From Chara braunii (Eukaryota > Streptophyta > Charophyceae > Charales > Characeae), in contig BFEA01000009.1 of NCBI GenBank assembly GCA_003427395.1, positions 803,405 to 831,246 of the forward strand: a DNA stretch of 27,842 bases. Reading direction: 5' to 3'. Shown here piece after piece: positions 1 to 9,383 of this stretch (within the stretch, counting starts at the first letter, position 1; the number at the start of each line of letters is the position of its first letter). Below the pieces are notes generated by a model. The model saw only the letters and a list, made by a program, of their open reading frames with translations, was not told the origin of the DNA and made no database searches. The translations under genes were made by a program, and so were the position numbers.

Positions 1-498
1 GGCTATTTTTTTAATCATCCGGATTTTCGGATGATCCTAACCCCCGATCATCCGGCCAAATAATCCGACCAGATTTTCCGGCCAAATTACCCAGCAAATC
101 GAGAGGCATAGCTGAGGCGAACGCTTGAAACGAGACACCCGGTCGAGGACAGTTAGTGTGGCTTTGGCCTGACTTCGAATCACAAGGGCTAGGTCGGCCT
201 GCGATAGGAGATCGACTCTCAGACTAGACCACCTGGAGGATCACGTTCCAGAGTACAGGGCGTCTAGTTCAGAGGGAGTGACCTGTGACCGGGGAGACTC
301 GCCAGAGGTCTAAGCGCGAGGGCGGTCATTTCACTGGACGTGTTCCGATGGGTCACGGGTACTGACGTTTAGGGTTAAAGTCCGCCCTGACCTCGTGTGG
401 GGTGGGGGAATGCTGCCAAAATTTTTTGAAATTTCGAGCATTTCGTATACCATACACTATTCCATATCGTGCCTTATACTATGAGGTAGTATCATCCT
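1..498 (+). other. Possible 5' LTR or flank of the retrotransposon; no gene seen
   Basis: No supported reading frame is present. If the primer binding site at 499 is real, this stretch is the 3' part of the 5' LTR, and the CA at 494-495 shortly before it would be near the LTR end. I looked for a matching copy after 11,298 and found only short words in common (for example 13 bases near 310 and near 11,805), which is not enough to call an LTR pair. The AT-rich stretch at about 450-490 could hold promoter elements, but none is clear. Confidence 0.3.
14..35. repeat. Small inverted repeat at the window edge
   Basis: ATCATCCG (14-21) and CGGATGAT (28-35) are perfect reverse complements around a 6-base loop. 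The same ATCATCCGG word occurs again at 49-57, and CCGGCCAAAT/CCGGCCAAATT occurs twice just after it. Role unknown. Confidence 0.6.
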
Positions 499-512
499 TG
501 GTAGAGCGAGCC
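499..512 (+). promoter_or_regulatory. Candidate primer binding site
   Basis: TGGTAGAGCGAGCC resembles the initiator-Met tRNA primer site common in plant LTR elements (TGGTATCAGAGCC), sharing TGGTA and GAGCC but not matching exactly. It lies 11 bases before the first ATG of the element's 5' coding region. The position is more persuasive than the sequence itself. Confidence 0.3.
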
Positions 513-523
513 TCACAACGTGC

Positions 524-951
524 ATGAGTCTATTGGAGCCACCACAGGTTTCTCAAGACTATGAACCTATGAGGTCTATTGGACTACCCTGATACAACCA
601 CCGGTGCTCTATGACGACGGGACGACTGGGATCCCTCCAATAGGTTTCGGCGAGACTAACAGATGAACCTACAGCAGTCCACGATCTGTGCTCGTCATTG
701 AGGGGGTATGGATGTGGATGTACCATGCCTCTACCTGTGAACGCAATAGTTGAGGGCGGGTGGTGCTGGATACCGTGAGGATTGAAGTCAGGGTGTACAT
801 CTATATTAGTAGAGAGGAAGAGAGTACAATTGTCCTGGAGTACCTGACTCAGGGAGATTTGTATCTCTTACAGAGAGCCGAGGTGATTCTCTAGGCTGAG
901 GTGGAGGCCACAGCCAGAGACGAGGAGCAGAGTTTCGTCGAGCACCGAGCC
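524..951 (+). pseudogene. 5' coding region of retroelement: N-terminus and B module copy 0
   Basis: An ATG at 524 opens MSLLEPPQVSQDYEP and continues to a stop at 590. The message then appears to move to frame 1 (about 583 onward), which stays open except for stops at 664, 751 and 892 and runs directly into the next segment. From 682 it reads RSVLVIEGVWMWMYHAST, the first of three related B modules in this element (others start near 1835 and 2720). The hydrophobic, aromatic-rich strand followed by a charged helix-like stretch suggests a beta-then-alpha fold. I do not recognise the family. The ATG is chosen because it is the first one after the candidate primer binding site. Confidence 0.5.
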
Positions 952-1593
952 CTCTTTGGGGGAACTCGACCGGACCCTATGACAGGACATTTCCTTACGG
1001 AAGCCAACGGGTATTTTTCGTTTCCTCCGGGAGACTCACACTTGCGGGTGATTGTACCCCTGTTTGTGGCGGACCAACTCTTCGGAGGGCTAGGTGCCAT
1101 AGTAGAGGAGTACTTGGTGACAGGCGAGCTGGCTAGACTTGCTATGAGTGGCCACGAGGAGAGGCTGATTTACTCTGCCTTAGTTTCAGGAGGACTCTGG
1201 CGCTCCACGGACCCTGTAGGACTGGTGGAGTTTGTACGGTCATACTCGACGCTCCCGTTCTACGCGGTAGGGGTGTTCCCTCATGGGTGTTCGAGAGGGC
1301 TCTCCATAGTGGGACCAATTTCTTGGGAGGAGTCGCTACCCTGTTTGACGACGAGTCATATTGGCCGGAGTCTGGGCTCGTAGGGATTGCAGAGTCAAAG
1401 AGGTATTACGAGGACCTCGAGCCTAAGCGGGAGCAGCCAGATGAGGGGTGGATAGAGGATGATTTGGACCGACGGGAGCAGGATGACTATGGATGATGGA
1501 TCCTTATAGAGCCTGATTTGGACTTAGTGGAGCTTTTCACGAGGACGGAGAGGATCAGGAGTCAGAGGACGTCGTTCACTGGCCACGAATAGG
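901..1593 (+). pseudogene. 5' coding region of retroelement: A module copy 1
   Basis: Frame 1 is open from 895 to 1383. From about 1287 the better continuation is frame 0, which reads into FERALHSGTNFLGGVATL and an acidic tail, with stops at 1494 and 1590. The core LRVIVPLFVADQLFGGLG starts at 1042. A clearly related copy starts at 2156. The domain looks globular, with alternating hydrophobic strands, a YA-containing helix, then a helix ending in YLGGV/FLGGV. No enzymatic motif is visible and I do not recognise it. The frameshift near 1287 and the stops show it is not functional. Confidence 0.5.
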
Positions 1594-2122
1594 GATCGAT
1601 CTTCGAGGGAGTCTCGGGGGTTGTACTGAGGCGTAGAGAGCGCATTCAGGTGCGAGGTGGTAACGGTGCTAGGTGCGGTGAGAGAACCAGTTGGATAGTG
1701 GAGCTAGCCGCGATACCTGAACTCCCGGTCGAGGACCTACGATGGCCTAGACCACCTGAGATTGTAGCGACTGCAGAGTGGAGTTTGACCTACCTGCCAA
1801 GAGCATAGATTGCTCAGGACTTCACGGAAGGTGGAGATCGATACTACTAGCCCCTTCAGTCTGGCTGTGGACATACGTGAGAGACACTTTCGAGAGAGAC
1901 AACCAAAAATGGCATGTGCGAGGGACGACGAGTATAGAGGTGATCGGGCACATGTATTACGAGCACTCGATTAGAGACACAATTTACTTTGAGGGACTGG
2001 TGCACGACCACTGGCTTTGCGAGAGCGAGGTGAGGACCATCCTATCGGGCCAGGCCGAGACTGTGAGTGAGGAGATCAAGGGATCGGAGGGCACGGTCAG
2101 GTCGGTAGAAACACGGATCTAA
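1593..2122 (+). pseudogene. 5' coding region of retroelement: B module copy 1
   Basis: Frame 0 stays open from 1593 through RREIRQ-like charged sequence and a proline-rich linker (ELPVEDLRWPRPPE) to a stop at 1806. By about 1832 coding has moved to frame 2, which reads RSILLAPSVWLWTYVRDT and on to a stop at 2120-2122. The section from 1835 aligns with B copy 0 (682) along its length, including the later E-V-x-x-x-x-Y and charged RD/RE segments, and with B copy 2 (2720). Function unknown. One frameshift and one stop break it. Confidence 0.5.
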
Positions 2123-2625
2123 ATAGAGGGTGCCATTCCGTTCCCGAGCAGTCCGCTGCGGGTGACGATTCCGGTTTTCGTAGTCGAGGAGCTCTGGAGC
2201 TTGGGCCACGTTGTTGACGCATACTTTGCTGCTCTCGAGTTGGATGACCTTGTTCATGGGCCGGTGGACTGTCAATGGGTAGCTTACGCACAGTTTGTTG
2301 CGGGACCTCTCACGGGAGAGAGGGGGCTCCAACTGATAAAGTTTATCCGAGCGTTAGCGCCGTCCTAGGCCTGATCGGGTCCTGGTCCTGCGGTTCTACT
2401 CAACCCGATCAGGCCCCGGAGCTTTGGCTGACTTTAGAGAGAGAGCTTCAGAGGCCACCGGATTATCTGGGAGGTGTAGGCCAGCTCCTGAGTGAGACTC
2501 GTCGAAGGGGGTCTGGTCCTCTCATTCGTGCCTGGGAAACCGAGGAGCGGTATCGTCGGATCTATCCTGGTGAGTCCTGTGTCTGGTGGGCCTATCTTCT
2601 GATCAAAGAGTCTAAGGGCATATAA
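2123..2625 (+). pseudogene. 5' coding region of retroelement: A module copy 2
   Basis: Frame 2 from about 2150 reads LRVTIPVFVVEELWSLGH (2156), matching A copy 1 residue class by residue class, and ends at a stop at 2366-2368. Frame 1 then carries on to 2625 with LERELQRPPDYLGGVGQL, which matches the second half of copy 1. The two A cores are 1,114 bases apart. One frameshift between about 2340 and 2400 breaks the copy. Function unknown. Confidence 0.5.
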
Positions 2626-3010
2626 GGCCAAACGGCTACGAGGACCTAGAGAGTCCGCGCTAGGTTACGATGTATCGATACCCATACGCCTAGAGCACGA
2701 TGGTACGAGACTGATAAAACACAGCGGGATCTGGATAGCTCCTGAAGTCTACCTCTCGATTACGTACGTGGAGAGTCGAGACATAGGGGGGCTGCCTCAG
2801 ATGGAGCTTATAGGTAACCTCATCTTAGGGGATGCACTCGACCGAGATATTGGACCGACTTTAGCAGGCGTTAGCAGGAGGTTATGACAGCTCGAGTCCT
2901 TAGCGAAGTTAGCGCGAGATATATTGGACCATAGGCGCGCTCGAGAGGTGAGTGGGTGGTCTACGTCGACGCTCGTTATAGGGCCTCCAACCGAGAGACT
3001 TTACCAATAG
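2603..3010 (+). pseudogene. 5' coding region of retroelement: B module copy 2
   Basis: Frame 2 is open from 2603 to a TGA at 2885 and then on to TAG at 3008, about 134 codons with one interruption and no ATG needed. From 2723 it reads SGIWIAPEVYLSITYVES, the third B module, followed by an alpha-helical charged stretch (QLESLAKLARDILDHRRA). The TGA at 2885 could come from CGA or TGG by one transition. It begins just where the A copy 2 frame ends, so A and B modules alternate. Function unknown. Confidence 0.5.
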
Positions 3011-3082
3011 GGAACATGAGGTGTGTCTTTCCTGACTTCGTGATAGGGAGGGCTACGCCATTTAGCGAGAGTTGTTGACTGA

Positions 3083-3369
3083 ACCTTCAGGGTCCTCGGG
3101 AGAGGAATTGAGGATCAATATAGAGACACCTATTTCACTCTGTGCGTGAGGTGGGGGCCACTTGAGGAGGATATCGTGGAAGATATCATTAACGCCACCT
3201 GCTGGTACGACTCCATCACCCCTAGCAACTTCGTAGAGTACTGCAAGAGGCGGATAAAGGCCACATATACGGGTTTAGACTCTCTCGACCGTTTGTTTGA
3301 GGAAAAATCTGATAAGTTTCCCAAAGTAGAAGGGGTGCGGAGGTTGTTTGAGGAGAAGGACGGTTAAAT
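3083..3369 (+). pseudogene. 5' coding region of retroelement: linker segment
   Basis: Frame 2 is open from 3083 to the TAA at 3365-3367. The peptide is mixed alpha-helical and charged, with two similar short ends (RLFEEKSDKFPKVEGV then RRLFEEKDG). Its strand and the lack of any competing frame suggest it belongs to the same long degenerate reading frame as its neighbours. No family recognised. Confidence 0.35.
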
Positions 3370-3885
3370 GTCTGGGCGGATACCACCACATAGAACCGTG
3401 CACAGAGAGCGAGTGGATGACAGTAACGGTTCTACTTAGAGTCACGACTGAGACGGATCTTACTGAGGTGGAGTGCATGGATCTAGCGAGAGTGATCATA
3501 AGGGAGCAGAGGCCTGAGGTGGTTGAAGCAATCACGTTCCAGAAGAAGATATCATTTGAGGTGATGGTATGGAGTAGAGGATTCATGCGAGCCGAATTGT
3601 TCCACGACGAGACGCCAGCAGAAGAGAGAGCTCGAATGTAAGGAGATCGACAGAGTCAAAGGAAGATGAGGAGTTAAGGAAGATGAGTTAGTAAAGAGAG
3701 AAAAGGAGCAAATCATAGAACCCGTGTTAAAGCGAGTCAAGGAATTGGCGCTAAGTATTCGAGCATACGCAGTTTCTGAGAGCGGTCGTAAGTTACGGAG
3801 GATAGAGAGAGAAACAAATGAACTAGAGAGGGTCTTTAGAGAAGACAAGGAATTTATCAAGAGGTGGAGGCTTGAGTTCTTTTAG
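3348..3885 (+). pseudogene. 5' coding region of retroelement: C-type module 1 with coiled coil
   Basis: Frame 0 (3348-3641) reads TVTVLLRVTTETDLTEV and ITFQKKISFEVMVW, a beta-rich part. After a frame change near 3620-3670, frame 1 (3670-3885) reads a highly charged helix rich in K, E and R with heptad-like hydrophobics (IIEPVLKRVKELALSIRA; LRRIERETNELERVF), a probable coiled coil. The order beta part then coiled coil recurs at 4020-4506. Function unknown; a role in particle assembly would be speculation. Confidence 0.4.
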
Positions 3886-3992
3886 AGGGTGAAGGCGAGA
3901 GGCCATCAACAGCCGGAGCCAGGAGAATCGTCCAAGTCCATTAGGCAAGAGGAGGAAAAAGGCAACGTAGAGACAGACCGATGATGAAAGAC

Positions 3993-4506
3993 GATGAGTA
4001 CATGTCAGTTTAGTAACGACAAGTACTCTCAGCACGTAGTAGGGAAGTTGGAGGGGTCGGTGGTCTACGTGGTGATTCAAGTGGAGCATCTAGCGAAACT
4101 AGGAGTGATCGAGGAGGCAGAGTGCATACAGAAAGGGCCAAGGGACGCGTGAGGGACTGCACTCTGGGTAGGAGTTGAAGACGGATGCCTAATCAGGTTC
4201 GTATTGACTACGACATTGTTTGAAGGAGGAGTTTCTTTTCGTTCATGGCAAAAGACCTTAAGTAAAACCGAGAGACTTCTGAAGAGGCACGCTAGGGAAT
4301 CAAGAGAACTAGCGAGAGTTATCGTGGACGAAGCAATTCTAAGGACGTTGGAGGCGCACACACGGTATCGCCGAGAGATACTAAGGAATCTCGAAGACGT
4401 GGAAAACTTCGGTGACGCCGATGATTTTGAAAAACTCTTCCTGGTCCTAAAAGCGTCCACAGAAAAGATGTTGGCGGCCCTCGAGCTAACAACACAAGAG
4501 TGTTAA
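3993..4506 (+). pseudogene. 5' coding region of retroelement: C-type module 2 with coiled coil
   Basis: Frame 1 is open from about 3993 to TAA 4504-4506 with one internal TGA at 4150. It reads VVYVVIQVEHLAKLGV, then ALWVGVEDGCLIRFVLTTT, then a long charged helix (LSKTERLLKRHARESREL to the end). The layout and spacing match module 1 at 3348-3885, though sequence similarity is weak. No known domain recognised. Confidence 0.4.
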
Positions 4507-5170
4507 GCCAGGGGCTAAACTCAACACTAAACCCGAGCTTGTTATGAGACTGATTTTCATAGGTCCGGGCTGGTTCTTAATTGTTAGGGCTGACTTTCAC
4601 TGGTCCGAGGTAATTCCATTGGGAACTAACCGGTGATCATGCGTTGATACTAGTCGGAGATCGATGTCGGGCCTTGATCAGTGGGAAGCCGAAGTGGAGC
4701 TAGAACCAGAGGCGGTGAACGTCCATATCATAGCTGGAGGCATAGGATTGGTGGGCCGGACCAGGAGTCAGGGAGGACTGCAATCGTTCTTTGCACGAGC
4801 TAGACAAATAGCGAAGGAGGCGGTGATGACCCAAATAGGATTCTGGCATACCCTTACCATACAGGTGTCCGGCCCAGGAGGAGCGGTAGCGTACGAAGGT
4901 GGTTGGGAGAGATTTGATTCGGAAGAATTCACCAGAGGAGAGAGAGCCGAACGGAGTTAAGGGGAAGAGATGGAAGTTCGGAAGATGGAACGAACCGCTT
5001 GAACACATAATGGCTAGAGGGGGTGAGTTTCCGTCGGTCGGAGGTAACGTAGTTCGAGAAGGATCGACTGACCTACATCTGCTCTTGAGAACATGGACTC
5101 GCGAGGACATATGTGCCTTGGGGAGTTCGATTTGTAAAAGGGCGAGGTGCCCTAAAATAGAAGTAGTCTA
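4505..5170 (+). pseudogene. 5' coding region of retroelement: C-type module 3
   Basis: Frame 2 is open from 4505 to 4960 apart from a TGA at about 4634. It reads VNVHIIAGGIGLVGRT and MTQIGFWHTLTIQVSG, a beta-rich section like those of the two preceding modules. Near 4915 coding appears to shift to frame 0 (RKNSPEEREPNGVKGKRWKF on to a stop at 5169-5171). The second ORF is basic and without recognisable motifs. Between 5190 and 5290 another frame reads LYLDTGIFGVEGEHELRDE, so coding remnants continue beyond this segment. Confidence 0.35.
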
Positions 5171-5439
5171 GATAAGGAGAGGCGCCTCATGTGTAGCGGG
5201 ACAGGAAGGAGAGCTCTACCTTGATACTGGTATCTTCGGAGTGGAGGGCGAGCACGAGCTCCGAGATGAGAGCGGAAGACTGAGAGTTGTTATGAGGGCC
5301 GTAGAGAACTAGGTTCTAAGGCGGGAATGATAACAAATGGTACGAGGTTGATTCGCTCCAGGAACACTCATGAATCAAAATCGTTAAGCGAAACCGACTT
5401 ACTGAGAGTAAGAGGGGGATAGACGACCGAGATCGAAAA
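5171..5439 (+). other. Broken coding-like stretch between modules and gag
   Basis: A short open stretch at about 5205-5310 (GELYLDTGIFGVEGEHEL then RLRVVMRAVEN, ending in a TAG) looks like part of the preceding protein. From 5310 to 5439 all three + frames have several stops. Nothing else is seen here. Confidence 0.3.
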
Positions 5440-5796
5440 TTGGTCCGGGCTGCCAGTTCTGACATTAGGTCCGGGCTTCCAGCTCTGGCGTCAGGTACTG
5501 CGAGGCCTTACAACATTTGGGAGAAGGTAGAATACATGGAGTCGGACGCGATGGGGGCGCAACATGGGACAATGAAGTATCACACCTCACCTGATCGAGC
5601 CCTTAGAGAACTTAGAAAGGGATTTAGAAAGGCTCCATTGAAATGGGGGGGAGAAGAAGGAGATGGAGAGCCCGAAGTGGCGGAGATACAAAAAACAGTG
5701 GAAGCGCACACGACCAATAGTCTCGTGCAAACCGCTCCTGCACTTCATAGGAAGAGTAGGACCGAGCCCCCGGACGTGGGGAGGACGAGTGAGTAA
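5440..5796 (+). pseudogene. gag: Degenerate gag N-terminal region
   Basis: Frame 1 is open for 118 codons from 5440 to the TGA-type stop at 5794-5796. The peptide is hydrophilic and rich in E, G, R and K, without a fold I recognise. It lies immediately ahead of the capsid-like segment on the same strand, so I read it as the linker or N-terminal part of gag. The track between 5797 and 5880 is short and broken. Confidence 0.4.
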
Positions 5797-5880
5797 AGGC
5801 GTGGTTCGTCAGAACAAATGTGGGGAGATAACTGTCGAGATTGGAGGGAGGACTACATGTGCGAAAGAGACTAGAGACTC

Positions 5881-6490
5881 ATGGAGCGGATGAGAGATAG
5901 AACCACACCCAAACGGGTCTATGACCCGGAGATAGAAGATTCCTACGTGCTGCCTTACGAGAGGCGCGAGAGGTGCCACATTTCACATGTGGCTTATGAC
6001 CTAGACACCAAACCACTGATGTTCAGGGGGTATGGAATTTCCAAGTACCTAGAGAAGTGGGAGCTCCACGACTTCTATAGCCAGAGGAATATTGATAACT
6101 TCCTATTCAACTGTAATCCAGTTCTAGGTAAGGAAGTACGTAACGTCAGGCCAAGGGGTAGGAGATGAAGATCCTACAAGGAAGCTTTGTATAAACTTTT
6201 CAAGCATGAGGACATACAATATACCATAAAGGACCTTGAATGTTGATATGAGGAAAGGACGAGAGCGTGCATGCCTTTAGGAAGAGATTTGAGAAGATGT
6301 CGGAGACGCTCATAGCTAAGGGGAAGCTCTCGGAAGTGGATCGATGTACGATCTTCATCACGCGACTCCCAAAAGGGAAACAAAAGGGGATCCTGAGAGA
6401 GCTCCCACATGACCGCCTGGATTTTCAGACCGGCCATCAAAGCCGAGACAAAAGATTAAAAGGATCTTGTCTAGATGGGCATTCGTAAGA
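5881..6490 (+). pseudogene. gag: Degenerate gag capsid domain
   Basis: Frame 1 (from 5881) contains PLMFRGYGISKYLEKWELHD, the start of a Ty3-type retrotransposon gag capsid (the F-x-G-x-x-I/V-x-x-Y-L-x-x-W-E signature). The frame has stops at 6166 and 6244, and the sequence around them still reads as gag (SYKEALYKLFKHEDIQYT). At about 6262 coding moves to frame 0 (HAFRKRFEKMSETLIAKGKL and IFITRLPKGKQKGILREL), the C-terminal capsid helices, ending at 6486-6488. The domain forms the particle shell in this family. It is broken by two stops and at least one frameshift. Confidence 0.65.
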
Positions 6491-7646
6491 GAGAAGGTCG
6501 GACCGGGAGTTGGCAATATCACGATTATGAAAAGTGCCCCGACTTGGATGACAGACCTTGGGCCGACAGGAGATTTGAGAGGGATGATCGTAATAGAGGA
6601 TATCGGGATGATTCACGCGGGAGGTACGACAGAGGCGATCGGGACATGGATCGTCGTGATGACTCCAGAGGAAGATACGACCAGGATAGGGATTGTCGAG
6701 ATGACTCCAGAGGGAGATATTATAGAGACGGTGGACGACGGGACGACTCCATGGGCCGATCCGATCGTGGCAGAGAATCGCGAGATGACTCTAGAGGATG
6801 GAGAGAGGTGGATGCTAGATCTCCGGGCGTTATGGGACATCTCGAGGACAGGCCATTGACACCTCGGAGCACCTGTGTGTATTACAGATCTGATGACCAC
6901 GTGAAGAGAGACTGCCCTGACTTGCAGAGAGCAATAGATGATGGGATAGTGGTACTTGACGATAGGAAGTATGTCAAGTGGGCTAATGACCGAGGGGACG
7001 TATCTATGTTTCCTTCGATGAAGGAAATCGTCGAAGCAAGAAAGGCAAAGGCCCACAAAGGTAAGCAAGCAGCCAAGAGTCAGAGTGTCAGGATGGTGTT
7101 TAGCTCGGACGAGGAAAGTCCGAGGACCCCTATCCGGGTCGCCGCTACGAGGTCGCGGGGGTCTTCTTCCAAGAAACCCGACACTGACATGGTGATGATG
7201 GATAAGGAAGGAGGAAAGATAAGCGGGGAAGACATAGTAATATCACCAAGAAAGAAAGGACCAAAGAAGTTCACAATGAGAAACACATTGGATGACATCG
7301 ACACTGTAGAACCTCTGAGGAGAGCGCTGAGACAGCCAATGCTGTGCATCCTAATGGAATACCTGACAGCGTTAAGAGCAACGCGAGACGAGTTTCAAGC
7401 AATTACGAGGAAAACACGCATACCACTAGGTGGAGAGATACTTGGGGAGCCGCCCGCCGACGCGTCAGTAGTCGTTGTATCGAGTACAAGAACGAGAGAG
7501 TATGTGCTTAAAGTAGAGAGAGTCACGACGATATACCTACCTGGGAGAGAAGGGGTCCCTCCGGACAGGTTCTACGTCTTAGGGAGTGGTGTCGTGGACA
7601 CGGTACTTAACGATGACGTGACTCTGCAAGGAGTGATAGATAATGG
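6475..7646 (+). pseudogene. gag: Gag nucleocapsid: Arg/Asp repeat and damaged CCHC knuckle
   Basis: Frame 1 is open from 6475 to 7752. Its first part carries five copies of RDDS(R/M)GR(Y/S/W)-type octapeptides starting at 6604, 6655, 6697, 6739 and 6781. Next is CVYYRSDDHVKRDC (6874-6915), which has the exact C-x2-C-x4-H-x4-C spacing of a retroviral-type zinc knuckle, except that the second ligand cysteine is tyrosine (TAC at 6883). A basic, lysine-rich linker leads to the protease. Nucleocapsid binds the element's RNA. Loss of one zinc ligand should abolish knuckle folding. This is the longest intact stretch of the element. Confidence 0.7.
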
Positions 7647-8240
7647 TCGATTGTCATTGGAGAGGACCTTGCCAAGAAGCTCGAGCTCGACCTGGATCGG
7701 TCGTACAAGTTCGAGATGGAAACAGCGGACAAGAAGAGACAGGATGTGGTAAGGGTATGTCATGAAGCGACCATTGAAGTTTGTGGCATCAAGATTAAAA
7801 TGCCTCTATTCAAGGTTAAGGATCGTAGTGCGGAGATTTTACTAGGGCGCACCTGGCTAAGCTACATCCACTCCATCATTATTGAGCGGTCGTACGACAG
7901 TCAGATGGTCTTTATTAAACGAGATGACGAGGCGCGAGTCATGATCGAGACGGTGGAGTCCCGTGATCCGAGGAACAGAGCTGCACTCGACATGCTTCCT
8001 AAGCAAAAGACCGTACACTCCGTTGCAGGCCGACAGATACAATTCAGGGAAAATAAATTTGGGATGAGGCTTACATAGGAGGAGAACCGGGTCATCGAAA
8101 TGGAGGATCTGGAGGAGAGATTTGTGGTTGATGGGGTGTTTTATCCTAAGGACCGAGACTAGGAGATCAAAGGAGTTATCTCTGTATATTTTTTAAGGGC
8201 AATCCCCCGTATGGGGGCCGACCTAAAGGACACAAGTGTG
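7563..8240 (+). pseudogene. pro: Degenerate aspartic protease and linker
   Basis: Frame 1 reads FYVLGSGVVDTVLNDDVTL then GVIDNG at 7633-7647, the position of the retropepsin D-T/S-G active site, here D-N-G. At 7647 coding shifts to frame 0, where ILLGRTWL (flap and hydrophobic C-terminal motif LLG, about 7836-7860) completes the protease fold. Frame 0 then continues past stops at 8076 and 8160 as a conserved-looking linker (RVIEMEDLEERFVVDG). The enzyme would cleave the polyprotein. The frameshift directly after the active site and the changed triad residue make it non-functional. Confidence 0.65.
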
Positions 8241-8650
8241 TAGCTGAGAAGGTCAAACCCGCGGTTGTGGGGCGCCAACGAACGATAGATGAAGGTATAT
8301 CTGAAGAAGAGATCGCAAGGGCGATAAAGGAAAAGAAGAAGAACGCTCCGCAGAGATTGACAGATGAGAGGATAGCTAAAAATGGATATTGAAGACGAGA
8401 ATTTAACGCCGTAAGAATGAGAGAGGATAATCGGCGTACTAAAATCTTGCGATAAGGCAATAACTTTCAGTGACGCGGAGAAAGGCAAGATCAACCCATG
8501 ATACACAAAGTCGGCGAGGATCTATACAAATACCACACACTTGCTGGAACGACGTCAGGTGGAAATACGCACCGAAGGAGAAAAAAAAGGTGATAGGCGT
8601 CTCATGTGGCATAACCCTGCAACAACGCATACGCTAACCGGTGGTTCTCT
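8241..8650 (+). other. Decayed linker between protease and reverse transcriptase
   Basis: All three + frames contain stops every few dozen bases. Short islands such as RLTDERIAK-like and FSDAEKGKINP peptides (about 8355-8500) suggest this was coding sequence leading into the reverse transcriptase. No intact feature is seen. Confidence 0.35.
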
Positions 8651-9339
8651 CTGAGGAAGCCGAATGGAAAGATCAGTTGGATACAAGATCTCAAGAAAGT
8701 CAACGCAGTCACAATCAAAAATGTCGGCTCGATTCCCCACGCGGACTTACTGGCAGAAGGGCCAGTAGGAAGATCCATATATTCGATGTGTGATCTGTCC
8801 TCTGAGTACGATGCACACGCCGCTCGGGTTGGTGCAAATGATCGTGGTACCCATGGGTTGGACTAACGGCGTGGCGGTGTTCCAGAGAGCGATGGTAGCT
8901 ATATTGAAGGACTTCATACCTGACAAGGTCGAGGTCTTTCTGGATGACTTTCCAATCAAAGGCCCAGCAGAGAAAGATGAGACGGAGGTGGTTCTTGGAG
9001 TAAGGAGGTTCGTAGAACAACACCTCACATACATATACACTAAATTAGAGCAGCTAAATGATGCAAACCTCACGGTTAGCGACACGAAGAGCAGATGGGG
9101 CATATCTTCGATCAAAATTTGGGCTTCATCTGTGTGATCAAGAGGGCCGGCGAGCGAATCCAACCAAACTGGAGAAAGTACTGAACTGGCCCTCACCCCT
9201 AAACAGTGGAACTGAGGTACGCCAGTTCCTAGGTGTTGTAGGATACTGGCGGATCTTTATCGCTCGCTATCGCGAGAAGGCCGAGCCTCTAAGATTACTT
9301 CTCCGAAAGACTGCGCAGTTTGAGTGGGGGCCCTCCTAG
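8651..9339 (+). pseudogene. pol: Degenerate reverse transcriptase
   Basis: Frame 2 from 8651 reads LRKPNGKISWIQDLKKVN, the fingers motif (R-K-P-x-G-x), then MCDLS around the motif A aspartate. At 8809-8811 it jumps to frame 0 at MHTPLGLVQMIVVPMGW (motif B region), consistent with loss of a few codons after motif A. Frame 0 contains VFLDDF (8934-8951), the catalytic Y/F-x-D-D box, both aspartates kept. Near 9125 coding shifts to frame 1, with VLNWPSPLNSGTEVRQFLG (thumb/connection; the usual W-P-x-P and L-R-x-F-L-G signature) ending at a TAG at 9337. At least two frameshifts and a small deletion make it inactive. Confidence 0.8.
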
Positions 9340-9383
9340 GAAACTTCCATGTTTGTGTTGAAGGAGTAGTTTAATGAGGGCGG

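Noticed and set aside
305-320. 13 bases shared between about 310 and about 11,805 as evidence of an LTR pair
   Set aside because: Similarity does not extend on either side.
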